Numbered from the stretch's first letter, positions 1 through 9,082 are shown. The stretch: 64,000 nucleotides of DNA from Poindextera sp041691315 (GCA_041691315.1 JBEPUW010000004.1:95345-159344), one strand, 5' to 3'. Numbers and translations: made by a program. Notes: generated by a model not told the origin, from the letters alone.

Positions 1-589
1 GCTCCAGCTTCTCGTCCGAGGACGAGGTGATCATCACGGTCGCGCCGGCCGCCTTGGCGAACTGCAGGGCGAAGATCGAAACCCCGCCGGTGCCCAGGGT
101 CAGGACCACGTCACCGGGCTTCAGGCCGCCCTCGACCAGGGCGCGCCAGGCGGTCAGGCCGGCGCAGGGCAGGCAGGCAACCTCCTCGTCGGTGAGCCCG
201 GCCGGGACCTTGGAGACGCCTTGCTCACTCAACACGACCTGGTCGCGGGCGACGCCGTCGAGCGCGCCGCCCAGCGCGGTCGAGAGGCCGGCGGCGGTCG
301 GTTCGCCGCCCAACCAGTCCTGGAAGAACAGCGGCGCCACCCGGTCGCCGACCGCGACGCGCTTGACGCCAGTCCCGATCGTCGAGACGACGCCGCAGCC
401 ATCGGAGAGCGGAATGAGCGGCAGCCGGCCCCTGATCATCGGCGATTGCACCGTCGCCAGGTCGCGATAGTTCAGCGAGGCGGCCTTCATGGTCACCGCG
501 ATCTGGCCGGCGGCCGGTTCGACGGCCGGGCGGTCGACGACGCTCAGGTGATCGATCCCGGCGTCCCCTTCGAGTACGAGCGCGCGCAT
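1..589 (-). CDS. Zinc-independent MDR quinone oxidoreductase, C-terminus cut by window edge
   Basis: This is a medium-chain dehydrogenase/reductase of the NADPH:quinone oxidoreductase type, probably reducing quinones or enones with NAD(P)H in the cytoplasm. The visible 196 residues begin MRALVLEG and carry the GroES-like fold: SLNYRDL at about residue 37, SDGCGVV at about 60 and VGDRVAP at about 78. The start of the Rossmann domain (GGVSIFALQFAKAAGA) follows. The zinc-binding cysteines of alcohol dehydrogenases are absent. The ATG at 589 has a GGGAG ribosome site five bases upstream. The gene is divergent from the oxygenase at 714. The rest lies outside the window, so the exact subfamily cannot be set. 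Confidence 0.85.
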   Translation of the reverse strand, partial: MRALVLEGDAGIDHLSVVDRPAVEPAAGQIAVTMKAASLNYRDLATVQSPMIRGRLPLIPLSDGCGVVSTIGTGVKRVAVGDRVAPLFFQDWLGGEPTAAGLSTALGGALDGVARDQVVLSEQGVSKVPAGLTDEEVACLPCAGLTAWRALVEGGLKPGDVVLTLGTGGVSIFALQFAKAAGATVMITSSSDEKLE

Positions 590-713
590 GTCATCTCCCG
601 ATAGCTCTGCTTTTGCGAAGGTTCTGGCCTCTGCGTCGCCCCCACACAAGGCCGTGGCTGGACCTGACGCAGCGTCGCGGGCAGTTTAAAACGCAGCTTT
701 CGGAGGTTTCAGA

Positions 714-1517
714 TTGCGCACGCCCCGCCCGCATCCGCTCAGCGCCGATTTCCACTGGGAAGACCGGCCGGGCCCGTTCCGCCGGGTCAACGAAGCCCAG
801 CGCGAGGCCTTCGACCGGCTCGGCTTCGTCAAGTTCGAGAACGCCTTCACCGCCGACGAGATCGCCGCGGTCACCGCCGCCATCGATCCGCTGGAGGTGG
901 TGGCCGAGGAACGGCTGCGCCGGGCGGGCGGCAGCATCTCCATCTCAACCGCCGACGAGATCACCTTCACCACCCACATGGTCAAGGTCTCAGCCGTGCT
1001 CCGGGACTTTGCGGCTCATCCCTTCATCAAAGACGTCTGCCACGACCTGCTGGGCGATGCGGTGCGGCTCTATTGGGAACAGTCGGTCTATAAGAAGACG
1101 GCGCAGATGCGCGAGTTTCCGTGGCATCAGGACAATGGCTACACCTTCATCGCGCCGCAACAGTATCTGACCTTCTGGCTGCCGCTGGTCGACGTCGACG
1201 AGCAGAACGGCTGCCCCTGGATCGCGCCCGGCCTGCATCGCGGCGGCACGCTGGACCACTGGGTGACCGAAATCGGGCTGAAATGCCTGGACGAGGTCCC
1301 CGACGCCGTCGCCGTGCCGGCCAAGGCTGGCGACGCCATCGTCTTTTCATCGTTGGCGCCGCATCGGACCGGGCCGAACCTGAAGGCCGGCACCGTGCGC
1401 AAGGCCTATATCCTGCAATATTCCCACGACGGCTCGGTCGCCACCTATCGCGACGGCCGCACCGCCGTGCAGGACGATCCGGAGCGGCAGTTCGTCGTCC
1501 TGCGGCCGGGCGAATAG
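714..1517 (+). CDS. Phytanoyl-CoA dioxygenase (PhyH) family Fe(II)/2-oxoglutarate oxygenase
   Basis: 267 residues, the normal length for a PhyH-family non-haem iron oxygenase. Such enzymes hydroxylate their substrate using 2-oxoglutarate and O2; here the substrate is unknown. The iron-binding facial triad is visible as H138-x-D140 in FPWHQDNGY and the distal H217 in SLAPHRTGP, with R229 placed to bind 2-oxoglutarate. The start is TTG at 714: GGAGG at 702-706 is ideally spaced, and no ATG or GTG fits the conserved N-terminus. It is followed by two acyl-CoA dehydrogenase genes, which suggests a role on a branched or cyclic acyl substrate. That is inference: PhyH relatives also act on many non-CoA substrates. 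Confidence 0.88.
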   Translation: MRTPRPHPLSADFHWEDRPGPFRRVNEAQREAFDRLGFVKFENAFTADEIAAVTAAIDPLEVVAEERLRRAGGSISISTADEITFTTHMVKVSAVLRDFAAHPFIKDVCHDLLGDAVRLYWEQSVYKKTAQMREFPWHQDNGYTFIAPQQYLTFWLPLVDVDEQNGCPWIAPGLHRGGTLDHWVTEIGLKCLDEVPDAVAVPAKAGDAIVFSSLAPHRTGPNLKAGTVRKAYILQYSHDGSVATYRDGRTAVQDDPERQFVVLRPGE

Positions 1518-1593
1518 CCGCCGGTTGGCGCTTGGCTTCCCTAACGGCGGTTGGCGGATCGTGCGGGGGTGATCTTGAGTAGGGAGAACAGGC

Positions 1594-2700
1594 GTGGCGA
1601 CGATTTCGGCCGATGAAAGAGGGGCCTTGCGCGACTCCGTCCGTCGGTTGCTGGCGGACCACAGCGCCGAGGCGGACGTGCGCCGGACCATGGAGACCGC
1701 GGCCGGCTACGACGCCGCGCTGTGGCGCCGGCTGGCCGAGATGGGCATCGCCGGCCTGGTGATCAGGGAGGATTTCGGCGGCGCGGGCGCCGGCCCGCTG
1801 GAGCTGGAGTTGGTCATGGAAGAGGCGGGAGCTGCCTTGCTGTGCTCGCCGCTGCTGGCCAGCGGCGTGCTGGCGGCCGAACTGCTGCGCGCGCTGGGCG
1901 ACAAGGACGCCAAGACCCGGTTGCTGCCCGGAATCGCGGCCGGGACCAGCATCGCCACCGTGGCCCTGACCGGTGATGCTGGAACGTGGACGCCGGACGG
2001 CGTCTCGGTGACGGCGAGCGAGGTCGCGGGCGGATGGCGGCTCAAGGGCGAGGCCTCCTACGTCATCCACGGCCAGAACGCCGACGTCCTTCTCGTGCTC
2101 GCCAAGATCGGCGACGATCTCGCGGTGTTCGAGGTCGATCCGAAGGCGGCCTCCATCGCGGCCCTGCCGACCTTCGACCACACCCTTCGCCTGGCCAGGA
2201 TCACCTTCGCCAACGCGCCGGCGCGCCGCCTTGCGGCGACCGGCCCGGTCTGGGACGCCGTGCAGCAGGCGCTGAACCTGGCCCTGGTCGGGCTGTGCGG
2301 CGAACAGGCCGGCGGCGCGCGGCGGGTGCTGGACTTCACCGTCGACTACGCCAAGGCGCGCATCCAGTTCGGCCGCGCCATCGGCAGCTTCCAGGCCATC
2401 AAGCACATGGCCTCGGATCTGCTGCTGGAATCGGAATCGGCCATCTCAGCCGCGCGCAACGCCGCCCGCGCCCTGGCCGAGGACTCAGCCGACGCCGAGG
2501 CGGCCATCAGCCTGGCCGCCTTCGCCTGCGCCGACGCCTTCTCGACCACCACCGCGACCGCGATCCAGATGCACGGCGGCATCGCGTTTACCTGGGCCCA
2601 TCCCGCCCACCTCTACCTGCGCCGGGCGCGGGCCGACGCCCAGCTGTTCGGCCCGCCGGCCTATCACCGCGAACGCTACATCCAGCAGCTGGGAGGCTGA
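1594..2700 (+). CDS. Acyl-CoA dehydrogenase family protein (small partner-like subunit)
   Basis: A flavin-dependent acyl-CoA dehydrogenase of 368 residues. The N-terminal helical domain (RDSVRRLLADHS), a middle beta domain and the C-terminal helical domain with the FGRAIGSFQAIKHMASDL and QMHGGIAFTWAHP signatures are all present. Paired, dissimilar ACADs encoded back to back are typical of heteromeric enzymes for steroid side chains or other bulky CoA thioesters; that is family knowledge. The start is GTG at 1594, with AGGGAGA at 1581-1587. The next ACAD begins two bases after this stop, so the two are co-translated and probably form one complex. The exact substrate cannot be read from sequence. 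Confidence 0.9.
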   Translation: MATISADERGALRDSVRRLLADHSAEADVRRTMETAAGYDAALWRRLAEMGIAGLVIREDFGGAGAGPLELELVMEEAGAALLCSPLLASGVLAAELLRALGDKDAKTRLLPGIAAGTSIATVALTGDAGTWTPDGVSVTASEVAGGWRLKGEASYVIHGQNADVLLVLAKIGDDLAVFEVDPKAASIAALPTFDHTLRLARITFANAPARRLAATGPVWDAVQQALNLALVGLCGEQAGGARRVLDFTVDYAKARIQFGRAIGSFQAIKHMASDLLLESESAISAARNAARALAEDSADAEAAISLAAFACADAFSTTTATAIQMHGGIAFTWAHPAHLYLRRARADAQLFGPPAYHRERYIQQLGG

Positions 2701-2702
2701 TC

Positions 2703-3905
2703 ATGGACGACGCCACACCGCTCGCCACCGTCACCGACGACCAGCTGCGCGACGAGGTCGCCGCCTGGCTTAAGGCCCATTGGGACCCGTCGATCCGGCG
2801 AGACGGCGAGGGCTACCGCGCCTGGATCGCCAAGGTGGTCGAGGCGCGCTGGGCCGCGCCGCGCTGGCCGGTGGACTGGTTCGGGCGCGGGCTCTCCAAC
2901 GAACAGGGCCGCATCGTCGAGCGCGAGTTCGCCCGAGTCGGCGCGCCGGGCACCGGCCAGGACCGCACCCAGCTCTACGCCAACACCCTGCTGGCCAAGG
3001 GAACCGAGGCGCTCAAGGCCAGGCTGATCGGCCCGATCCTGCGCGGCGAGATCGTCATGTGTCTGCTCTATTCGGAGCCGGGCGCCGGCTCCGACCTGGC
3101 CGGCGTGCGTACGCGCGCCGAGCTCGACGGCGACCACTATGTCGTCAACGGCCAGAAGGTCTGGACCTCGACGGCGGCGACCGCCGACTACGGCATGCTG
3201 ATCGCTCGCACCAATTGGGACGTGCCCAAGCACGCGGGCCTCAGCTTCTTCTTCCTGCCGATGAAGCAGCCCGGCGTCGAGGTGCGCCCGCTGCGCCAGA
3301 TCACCGACGAGAGCCACTTCAACGAGGTCTTCCTTACCGACGCGATTGTCCCGGCGGAGAACCTGCTCGGCGAACTCGGCCAGGGCTGGAGCGTGCTGCA
3401 GACGGCCCTGGCCTATGAGCGCTCGGTCATGGGCGAGGGCGCGCGCGGGCCGCGCTCAGGCGTCGCGGAGGCCGTAGGCGAGGAGCCGCTGATCGCGCTG
3501 GCCCGCGAGGCCGGGGTGCTTGGCGACCCGACGCTGCGCCAGGAGATCGCCCGGGTGATCGCCTACAAGAAGCTGAACGCGCTGAATACCGCCCGCGCCA
3601 AGGCCGACCTGGCCCAGGGCACGTCTTCGCCGGTGATGAGCCTGGGCAAGCTCGCCATGTCGCGCATCCTGCATGAGGAGGCGCGCCTGCGCACGGCCAT
3701 ACTCGGCGCCGGCAGCCTGCTCGAGGGCCCCGACCACCCGCGCGCCGAGGACGCCAACTTCCTGACCCTGAACGCCTATTTCACCTCCATCGGCGGCGGC
3801 ACCGACCAGATCCAGCGCAACATCATCGGCGAGCGCGTCCTGGGCCTGCCCAAGGAGCCGGAGGTCGACCGCGACGTGCCCTTCCGCGAGGTGCGCGGGG
3901 GTTAG
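2703..3905 (+). CDS. Acyl-CoA dehydrogenase family protein (large partner-like subunit)
   Basis: 400 residues with the complete ACAD fold. The flavin-contacting LLYSEPGAGSDLAGVRT motif is at about 117-133, GQKVWTSTA follows, and the C-terminal domain ends in GGTDQIQRNIIGERVLGLP. The ATG at 2703 is chosen because GGAGG lies inside the last codons of the preceding gene and the two genes are separated by only two bases; the reading frame stays open further upstream but only as an antiphase shadow of that gene. It belongs to the family often annotated FadE in actinobacteria and alphaproteobacteria, where partner subunits form heterotetramers. Function: alpha,beta-dehydrogenation of an unidentified acyl-CoA, with electrons passing to ETF. 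Confidence 0.92.
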   Translation: MDDATPLATVTDDQLRDEVAAWLKAHWDPSIRRDGEGYRAWIAKVVEARWAAPRWPVDWFGRGLSNEQGRIVEREFARVGAPGTGQDRTQLYANTLLAKGTEALKARLIGPILRGEIVMCLLYSEPGAGSDLAGVRTRAELDGDHYVVNGQKVWTSTAATADYGMLIARTNWDVPKHAGLSFFFLPMKQPGVEVRPLRQITDESHFNEVFLTDAIVPAENLLGELGQGWSVLQTALAYERSVMGEGARGPRSGVAEAVGEEPLIALAREAGVLGDPTLRQEIARVIAYKKLNALNTARAKADLAQGTSSPVMSLGKLAMSRILHEEARLRTAILGAGSLLEGPDHPRAEDANFLTLNAYFTSIGGGTDQIQRNIIGERVLGLPKEPEVDRDVPFREVRGG

Positions 3906-3976
3906 CGCGGTGACCCAGACCGCGTCCAGTTGGAAGCGACGTCCGACAAATGACGCTCCCCTGAACGCTCTTGATC

Positions 3977-3994
3977 GTATCTCGTTTGAGATAC
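3977..3994. promoter_or_regulatory. Perfect 7-bp inverted repeat, likely toxin-antitoxin operator
   Basis: The sequence GTATCTC-GTTT-GAGATAC is a perfect 7+7 palindrome 29 bases before the antitoxin ATG. TTGATC just upstream (3971-3976) could serve as a -35 box, which would put the palindrome across the spacer and -10. Autorepression by the antitoxin at such a site is the rule in relBE/parDE operons; here it is inferred from position. Confidence 0.6.
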
Positions 3995-4023
3995 ACTATG
4001 GACGCCCGGCCAGAAGGATCGCC

Positions 4024-4329
4024 ATGACCGCTCACACCTCAATGCTGCATGTGCGCGTGGACGACCAACTCAAGGCCGACGCCTCCGAAAAGCTCGCCCG
4101 CGTCGGCCTCACCATCTCCGATGCTGTCCGCATCCTGCTTACGCGTGTCGCCAAGGAGGGCGGGCTACCCGCCGGACTCACTGCCGATCCCGAAGCCCAC
4201 GACGCCTGGTTCCGCGCCAAGGTGCAGGAGGCCCTTGCCGACACCCGCCCCACCGTGCCCCATCGGCAGGTGATGGACGAGGTTCAAGTGCGGATCGACC
4301 GGAAGCGCCGTGACCGCGCGGGCGCTTGA
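4024..4329 (+). CDS. RelB/DinJ-family antitoxin
   Basis: 101 residues. The N-terminal segment (MLHVRVDDQLKADASEKLARVGLTIS) matches the ribbon-helix-helix DNA-binding half of RelB/DinJ antitoxins; the charged C-terminal tail would wrap the toxin. The ATG at 4024 has AAGGA at 4013-4017; a longer in-frame extension to 3910 would run through the operator palindrome and is not expected. The end overlaps the toxin gene by 20 bases, giving the classic antitoxin-first coupled arrangement. Role: binds and neutralises the downstream toxin and probably represses its own promoter. Confidence 0.85.
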   Translation: MTAHTSMLHVRVDDQLKADASEKLARVGLTISDAVRILLTRVAKEGGLPAGLTADPEAHDAWFRAKVQEALADTRPTVPHRQVMDEVQVRIDRKRRDRAGA

Positions 4330-4597
4330 GTGGCGCGAGGCGGCGCGGGCCGACCTGCTCGCCATTGTAGATTACATATCCGACGACAATCCCGACGCCG
4401 CCCAGCGGTTGAAGGACGAGATCGAGGACAAGGTGTCCAAGCTGCCCGCCCGTCCGAAGCTCTACCGGCCGGGACGTGTCGGCGGCACTCGCGAAATGGT
4501 CGTTCGGCCCAACTACGTCGTCGTTTATGCCGAAGATGACCGCGCTGTGGTGATCCTGCGCGTGCTTCACGCCGCCCAGCAATGGCCGCCGGACTGA
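4310..4597 (+). CDS. RelE/ParE-family toxin
   Basis: 95 residues, normal for this superfamily. The N-terminal pattern LEWREAARADLLAIVDYISDDNPDAA is typical of ParE/RelE toxins, as is the C-terminal REMVVRPNYVVVYAEDDRAVVILRVLH strand-rich core. RelE members cut mRNA on the ribosome and ParE members poison gyrase; the two cannot be separated here with certainty. The start is GTG at 4310, inside the antitoxin gene, so translation is coupled. Confidence 0.85.
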   Translation: MTARALEWREAARADLLAIVDYISDDNPDAAQRLKDEIEDKVSKLPARPKLYRPGRVGGTREMVVRPNYVVVYAEDDRAVVILRVLHAAQQWPPD

Positions 4598-4688
4598 GGC
4601 CGGCCCGCGCGCTCTTCCTGTCTATTGTTTCACTTGCTTATCGACCGGGACCGTCCGAAATCGGCCCCGGCTGGCTCGGGAGACCTCA

Positions 4689-6107
4689 GTGACTGATGAT
4701 GCAAGGCCGGCCGCGACCCGTCGCCTCAGTCTGCCGACGCTCCTGACCTTTTCCACCGTCACCCTGCCCGGAAGCGCGCTGGGTATCGCCACCTCGATCT
4801 ATCTGACGCCTTATCTGGCCGGCCACCTGGGGCTGAGCCTGACCGTGATCGGCGCGGCCTTCTTCATCGTCAGGCTGATCGACATCCCGGTCGATCCGAT
4901 CCTCGGCGTGATCATGGATCGCACCCGCACCCGGCTCGGGCGCTACCGGCTCTGGCTGTTGATCGGCGCGCCGATCTTCATGCTGGCGGTCTATAAGCTG
5001 CTGCTGGCCAAGCCCGGGATCGACGAGACCTACCTGGTCCTTTGGCTGCTGGTGCAGGCGCTCGGCGGCTCCATCACCGGCCTCGCCCAGGGGGCCTGGT
5101 CGGCGACGCTGGCCACCGGCTACAACGAACGATCGCGGCTGTTCAGCCTGCTGACCGTGGTCGGCGTCGCCGCCAACGTCATCGTCCTCGCCATCCCGAT
5201 CTTCGGCCAGAGGTTCGGCCTGAGCAATGCCGAGAGCGTGCATGTGATGGGCTGGCTGGCCATCGGCCTGACCCCGATCTGCTTCGGCCTGGTGGCCTGG
5301 CGCGTGCCGGAGACGATCGCCGCCAACGTCCCCAGCCACCGCTTCCCGCTGGCCGACTATTGGGCGCTGGTGAAGAAGCCGGCCATGCTGCGCCTGTTCT
5401 GCGCCCAGGCGGCGCTGCAGCTCGGGCCCGGCTGGATGAGCGCGCTGTACATCTTCTTCTTCCGCGACGTCCTCGGTTTTCCGGTTGCGCTGTCGTCCCT
5501 GCTGCTGATCGTCTACATCATGGCCGCGATCATCGGGGCGCCGGCCACGGCCTGGGTGTCCAGCCGGTTCGGCAAGCACCGCACCCTGATCGTCACCACC
5601 ACCGCCTATTCGCTCGGCCTCTGCACCATCTTCTTCCTGCCGCCCGGCCACCTCCTGATCACCGGTCCGGTGATGTTCTGGTGCGGCTTCATGGCCTCCG
5701 GCTTCGGGCTCCTGGTCTCATCGATGACCGCCGACGTCGGCGATGAAGTCCGGCTCGAGCAGGGCAAGCAGCGGATGAGCCTGATCTATTCGCTGATCGG
5801 CCTGGCCAACAAGCTGGCCGGCGCGGCGCAGTTCTTCCTGTCGCTCTCGATGCTGGCCTGGGTCGGCTACAACGCCAAGGACGGCGCCCACAACACGGCG
5901 TCCGCGATCAAGGGGCTGGAATACATCTTCATCCTCGGTCCGATCTTCTTCGTCATGCTCGGCGGCGCCTGTTTCATCGGCTGGAAGCTGGACGCCGTGC
6001 GCCACGGCGAGATCCGCGAGGCCCTGGAGATCCGCGACGCCGCGCTTGGCGAGGCCGCGGTGATCGGCAGCCTGACCGGCCAGCCCGCCCCGGCGCCGGG
6101 CGAATAA
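4689..6107 (+). CDS. MFS transporter, GPH (glycoside-pentoside-hexuronide:cation symporter)-like
   Basis: 472 residues with about twelve hydrophobic segments. The DPILGVIMDRTRTRLGRYR motif between the second and third segments is the hallmark of the GPH/MelB group, which usually moves sugars or related molecules together with a cation; other members act on unrelated substrates. The start is GTG at 4689, with GGGAG about nine bases upstream. The gene stands alone between the toxin-antitoxin pair and a convergent transporter gene, so context gives no substrate. Confidence 0.88.
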   Translation: MTDDARPAATRRLSLPTLLTFSTVTLPGSALGIATSIYLTPYLAGHLGLSLTVIGAAFFIVRLIDIPVDPILGVIMDRTRTRLGRYRLWLLIGAPIFMLAVYKLLLAKPGIDETYLVLWLLVQALGGSITGLAQGAWSATLATGYNERSRLFSLLTVVGVAANVIVLAIPIFGQRFGLSNAESVHVMGWLAIGLTPICFGLVAWRVPETIAANVPSHRFPLADYWALVKKPAMLRLFCAQAALQLGPGWMSALYIFFFRDVLGFPVALSSLLLIVYIMAAIIGAPATAWVSSRFGKHRTLIVTTTAYSLGLCTIFFLPPGHLLITGPVMFWCGFMASGFGLLVSSMTADVGDEVRLEQGKQRMSLIYSLIGLANKLAGAAQFFLSLSMLAWVGYNAKDGAHNTASAIKGLEYIFILGPIFFVMLGGACFIGWKLDAVRHGEIREALEIRDAALGEAAVIGSLTGQPAPAPGE

Positions 6108-6117
6108 GCCGGGGCGG

Positions 6118-7257
6118 CTACAGCCTCAGCAGCCGCCCGCTGGCCGCGACGCCGGCCAGCAACGCGGCCACGATCATGAAGGCTGCGGGCAGGCTGGCGG
6201 CGTGGGCCACGAAGCCGATGGCCGCCGGGCCGACCAGGATGCCGGCATAGCCGAGCGTCGTGATCGCCGGCACGGCGACGGCTTCCGGCATGGCGGTCTG
6301 GCGGCCGGCGCCAGTGAACAGGATCGGCACGATGTTGGAACAGCCGGCGCCGACCAGGGCGTAGCCGACCAGGGCGACCGGCCAGGAGTCGACCAGGGTG
6401 GCCAGCGCGAAGCCGCCGGCGGCGCACAGGCCGCCGATCAGGATGATATTGCCGCCGCCGAACCGGTGCACGAACCGGTCGCCGGTTAGCCGGCCGATGG
6501 TCATGGTCAGCGCAAACGCGGCGTAGCCCAGGCCGGCGTAAGCCTTCGCCATGCCGCGCACCGAGGAGAGGAAGAGCGCGCTCCAGTCGAGCACCGAGCC
6601 CTCGGCGAGAAAGAGGATGAAGCAGAGGATGCCGATGAACCAGACCACCCCGCGCGGAAAGGCGAAGGGCGGACCCTCGGCCTGGCTGCCGTAGGTCAAC
6701 AGGTGCGGCGCGGCCAGGCCTAAGAGGACGAGGCACGCGGCGCTGACCACCACGGCGGCGACCAGCGGCGTGCCGCCGGCGCCCAGCAGGGCGGTCACTC
6801 CGACCGCGCCGGCGATGCCGCCCAGGCTGTAGAAGCCGTGGAAGCCCGACATCAGCGGCCGGCCGCTGTCGCGCTCGACCATGATCGCCTGGATGTTGCC
6901 GGAGACGTCGATCGCGCCGACCGCGCCGCCGAAGACGGTGAGGGTGGCGACCAGCAGCGGCAGGCTGGACGCCCAGGCCAGCACCGGCAGCGTCGCGCAC
7001 AGCATCAGCGACGCCGTCACGATCACCCGCCGGCAGCCGAACCGCGAGGTCAACGCCCCGGCCAGCGGCATGGTGAGGATCGAGCCCCCGCCCAGACAGA
7101 GCAGCAAAAGGCCGAGCACCCCTTCATCGACGCCGGTGCGCGCCTTGACGAACGGCACCAGCGGCGCCCAGGCCGCGGTGCCGAGGCCGACGATCAGGAA
7201 GACCAGCCGTGTCGAAAAGGCGTCGCGAGCGGCGGTTGGGTTTCCGCTCGCCGCCAC
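6118..7257 (-). CDS. MFS transporter, fucose-permease/YbjJ-like
   Basis: 379 residues with about twelve hydrophobic segments and an MFS signature (AGALTSRFGCRRVIV) after the second. The start is GTG at 7257, with AAGGGA overlapping the stop of the acyl-CoA ligase gene nine bases upstream, so it is translated from the same message. A ligase-transporter pair suggests import of an organic acid that the ligase then activates, but efflux is equally possible from sequence. It is convergent with the GPH transporter, with a ten-base gap. Confidence 0.85.
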   Translation of the reverse strand: MAASGNPTAARDAFSTRLVFLIVGLGTAAWAPLVPFVKARTGVDEGVLGLLLLCLGGGSILTMPLAGALTSRFGCRRVIVTASLMLCATLPVLAWASSLPLLVATLTVFGGAVGAIDVSGNIQAIMVERDSGRPLMSGFHGFYSLGGIAGAVGVTALLGAGGTPLVAAVVVSAACLVLLGLAAPHLLTYGSQAEGPPFAFPRGVVWFIGILCFILFLAEGSVLDWSALFLSSVRGMAKAYAGLGYAAFALTMTIGRLTGDRFVHRFGGGNIILIGGLCAAGGFALATLVDSWPVALVGYALVGAGCSNIVPILFTGAGRQTAMPEAVAVPAITTLGYAGILVGPAAIGFVAHAASLPAAFMIVAALLAGVAASGRLLRL

Positions 7258-7266
7258 GCCGGTCCC

Positions 7267-8883
7267 TTAGTCCGCGCCGGCCAGCGCCGTCTCGGCCAGG
7301 GACTTGGCGGTCGGATAGTCGGCCTTGCCGTTGGCGGCGCGGATGGACTGGGTGGTGGCCACGATCCGCTTCGGGGTCTTGTAGCCGGCCAGGTGCTTGC
7401 GCACGTGGGCGCGCAGGGCGGCCTCGTCCAGGCTATGGCCTTCGCTCAGCCGCACCACGCCGGTCACCGCCTGGCCCCACTTCTCGTCGGGCAGGCCGAC
7501 AACCAGGGCGTCCTCGATGGAGTCGTGGGTCTTCAAGGCCTCCTCGACCTCTTCGGGGAAGACCTTTTCGCCGGCGGTGTTGATGCAGGCGCTGCCTCGG
7601 CCGAGCAGGGTGAGCGTCCCATCGGTCTCGACAATGCACCAGTCGCCGGGGATCGAGTAACGCACGCCGCCGATGGTGCGGAAGGTGCGCGCGGTCTTCT
7701 CCTCATCCTTGTAGTAGCCGACCGGATTGGGCGGACCGATGGCCACCATGCCGGGGATGCCCGAGCCGGGCTCGACGATGTTGTCGTTCTCGTCGAACAC
7801 CTTGCAGCGCTCGCCTAGGACGAATTTGGCGGTCTGCACCTCGCCCCCCTTGGCCATCATCGACATGCCCATGCCCAGCGCCTCGGAGGAGGAGAAACCG
7901 TCCGACAGCATGGCTCCGGGCATGTGCTCAAGCAGGCCCTGCTTGACCTCCAGGCTCCACATGACGCCGGAGGAGACGATCACCGCGACGCTGGAGACGT
8001 CATACTTGCCAGGCGCGGCGTTCAGCGCGTTCAGGATCGGCTTGCCGAAGGAATCGCCGACGATGACCAGGGTCTGCGGCTTGTGCGCATCGATGGCCTG
8101 CAGCAGTTCCTCGGCGTCGAAGGCGCCGCTTTCCAACAGAATGACGCAACCGCCGGCCATCATCGTGCCCATGGAGGTCAGCAGCCCGGTGCCGTGCATC
8201 AGCGGCGGCGCCGGCAGGATGCGCCCGCCGGGGCCGGCCTTGCGGATCTGTTCGGTCATTTCGGCCGCGTTCTCCGGCACCGGCATCCCCATCCGGCGGG
8301 CCTGGGTGGTGGTGATCTCGCGCAGGTCCTCGTGCGCCCACATCACCCCTTTGGGCATGCCGGTGGTGCCGCCGGTGTAGATGAAGAACTGGTCTTCGCC
8401 GGAGCGCTGGATGTCCAGCGGCCCGCCATTGCCCTCGGCGGACAGGTCCTCGAACCGCTCGGCGAACGGGGCGACCTTGCCGTCCGGACTGACCTCGATC
8501 CAGTTTTTCACCTTCGGCAGGCGAGGTCGGATCTCGGTGACGGCGTCGCGGAATTCCGACGAATAGACCACCGTCTGGGCGTCGGCGTTGTCGAAAATGT
8601 ACCAGACCTCTTCCGGCGTGTAGCGATAGTTGACGTTGACGTGGGTCAGCCGCGCCTTCCAGCCGGCGGCCAGCGCCATCAGGTATTCCGGCCGGTTGCG
8701 CATATACATGGCGATCTTGTCGCCGGGCGTGGCGCCGCGGGCGATCAGGCCGCGCGCCATGTTGTTGGTCGCCTGGATGGCCTCGCCCCAGTTGATGACC
8801 CGGTCGCCGTGAATGAACGCCGGCGCCTCGGGCGGCACGCCAAGGGCCACGGCGTCGAGAATGTCTCCGAAATTCGAAAGCAT
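7267..8883 (-). CDS. Acyl-CoA synthetase / AMP-dependent ligase (ANL superfamily)
   Basis: 538 residues. The P-loop-like YTGGTTGMPKGVMW motif lies at about 190-203. The hinge region is GRGSACINTAGEKVFP, and the C-terminal catalytic lysine sits in ANGKADYP at about residue 524. The reaction is ATP-dependent adenylation of a carboxylate followed by CoA thioesterification. The close fit to the FadD-like group found in steroid and fatty-acid gene clusters is a family impression, not proof of substrate. It heads a two-gene minus-strand unit with the MFS transporter and is divergent from the enoyl-CoA hydratase at 9154. Confidence 0.9.
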   Translation of the reverse strand: MLSNFGDILDAVALGVPPEAPAFIHGDRVINWGEAIQATNNMARGLIARGATPGDKIAMYMRNRPEYLMALAAGWKARLTHVNVNYRYTPEEVWYIFDNADAQTVVYSSEFRDAVTEIRPRLPKVKNWIEVSPDGKVAPFAERFEDLSAEGNGGPLDIQRSGEDQFFIYTGGTTGMPKGVMWAHEDLREITTTQARRMGMPVPENAAEMTEQIRKAGPGGRILPAPPLMHGTGLLTSMGTMMAGGCVILLESGAFDAEELLQAIDAHKPQTLVIVGDSFGKPILNALNAAPGKYDVSSVAVIVSSGVMWSLEVKQGLLEHMPGAMLSDGFSSSEALGMGMSMMAKGGEVQTAKFVLGERCKVFDENDNIVEPGSGIPGMVAIGPPNPVGYYKDEEKTARTFRTIGGVRYSIPGDWCIVETDGTLTLLGRGSACINTAGEKVFPEEVEEALKTHDSIEDALVVGLPDEKWGQAVTGVVRLSEGHSLDEAALRAHVRKHLAGYKTPKRIVATTQSIRAANGKADYPTAKSLAETALAGAD

Positions 8884-8977
8884 CGTCCTGAACGTTCCTC
8901 TTATGGCCGCCCGAGCGGGCGACGCTTTAGGCTAAGGTCCAACATATGACGGCGACCGGTTCAAGCCACCACACCAT

Positions 8978-9082
8978 CCGTCATGGCCCGATTTATTCGG
9001 GCCACCCATCATCACCGTCGATCGTTCGTGTTCATGGGTTCCCCGCATTCCGCCGCTTCGCGGCTCCAGCGGGGAATGACGG
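8978..9082. repeat. REP/BIME-like composite of nested inverted repeats
   Basis: A 105-bp non-coding element is bounded by CCGTCAT (8978-8984) and its complement ATGACGG (9076-9082). Inside are two further hairpins: GGCCCGA/TCGGGCC with a five-base loop (8985-9003) and TTCCCCGC/GCGGGGAA (9039-9046 and 9069-9076). A run of G follows. This design matches repetitive extragenic palindromes scattered through alphaproteobacterial genomes, but copy number cannot be judged from one window. It lies between divergent genes, so it may affect mRNA stability or supercoiling. Confidence 0.65.

Noticed and set aside
1147..2406. Long antisense frame across PhyH and the first acyl-CoA dehydrogenase
   Set aside because: High-GC shadow ORF; both sense genes have intact catalytic motifs and ribosome sites.
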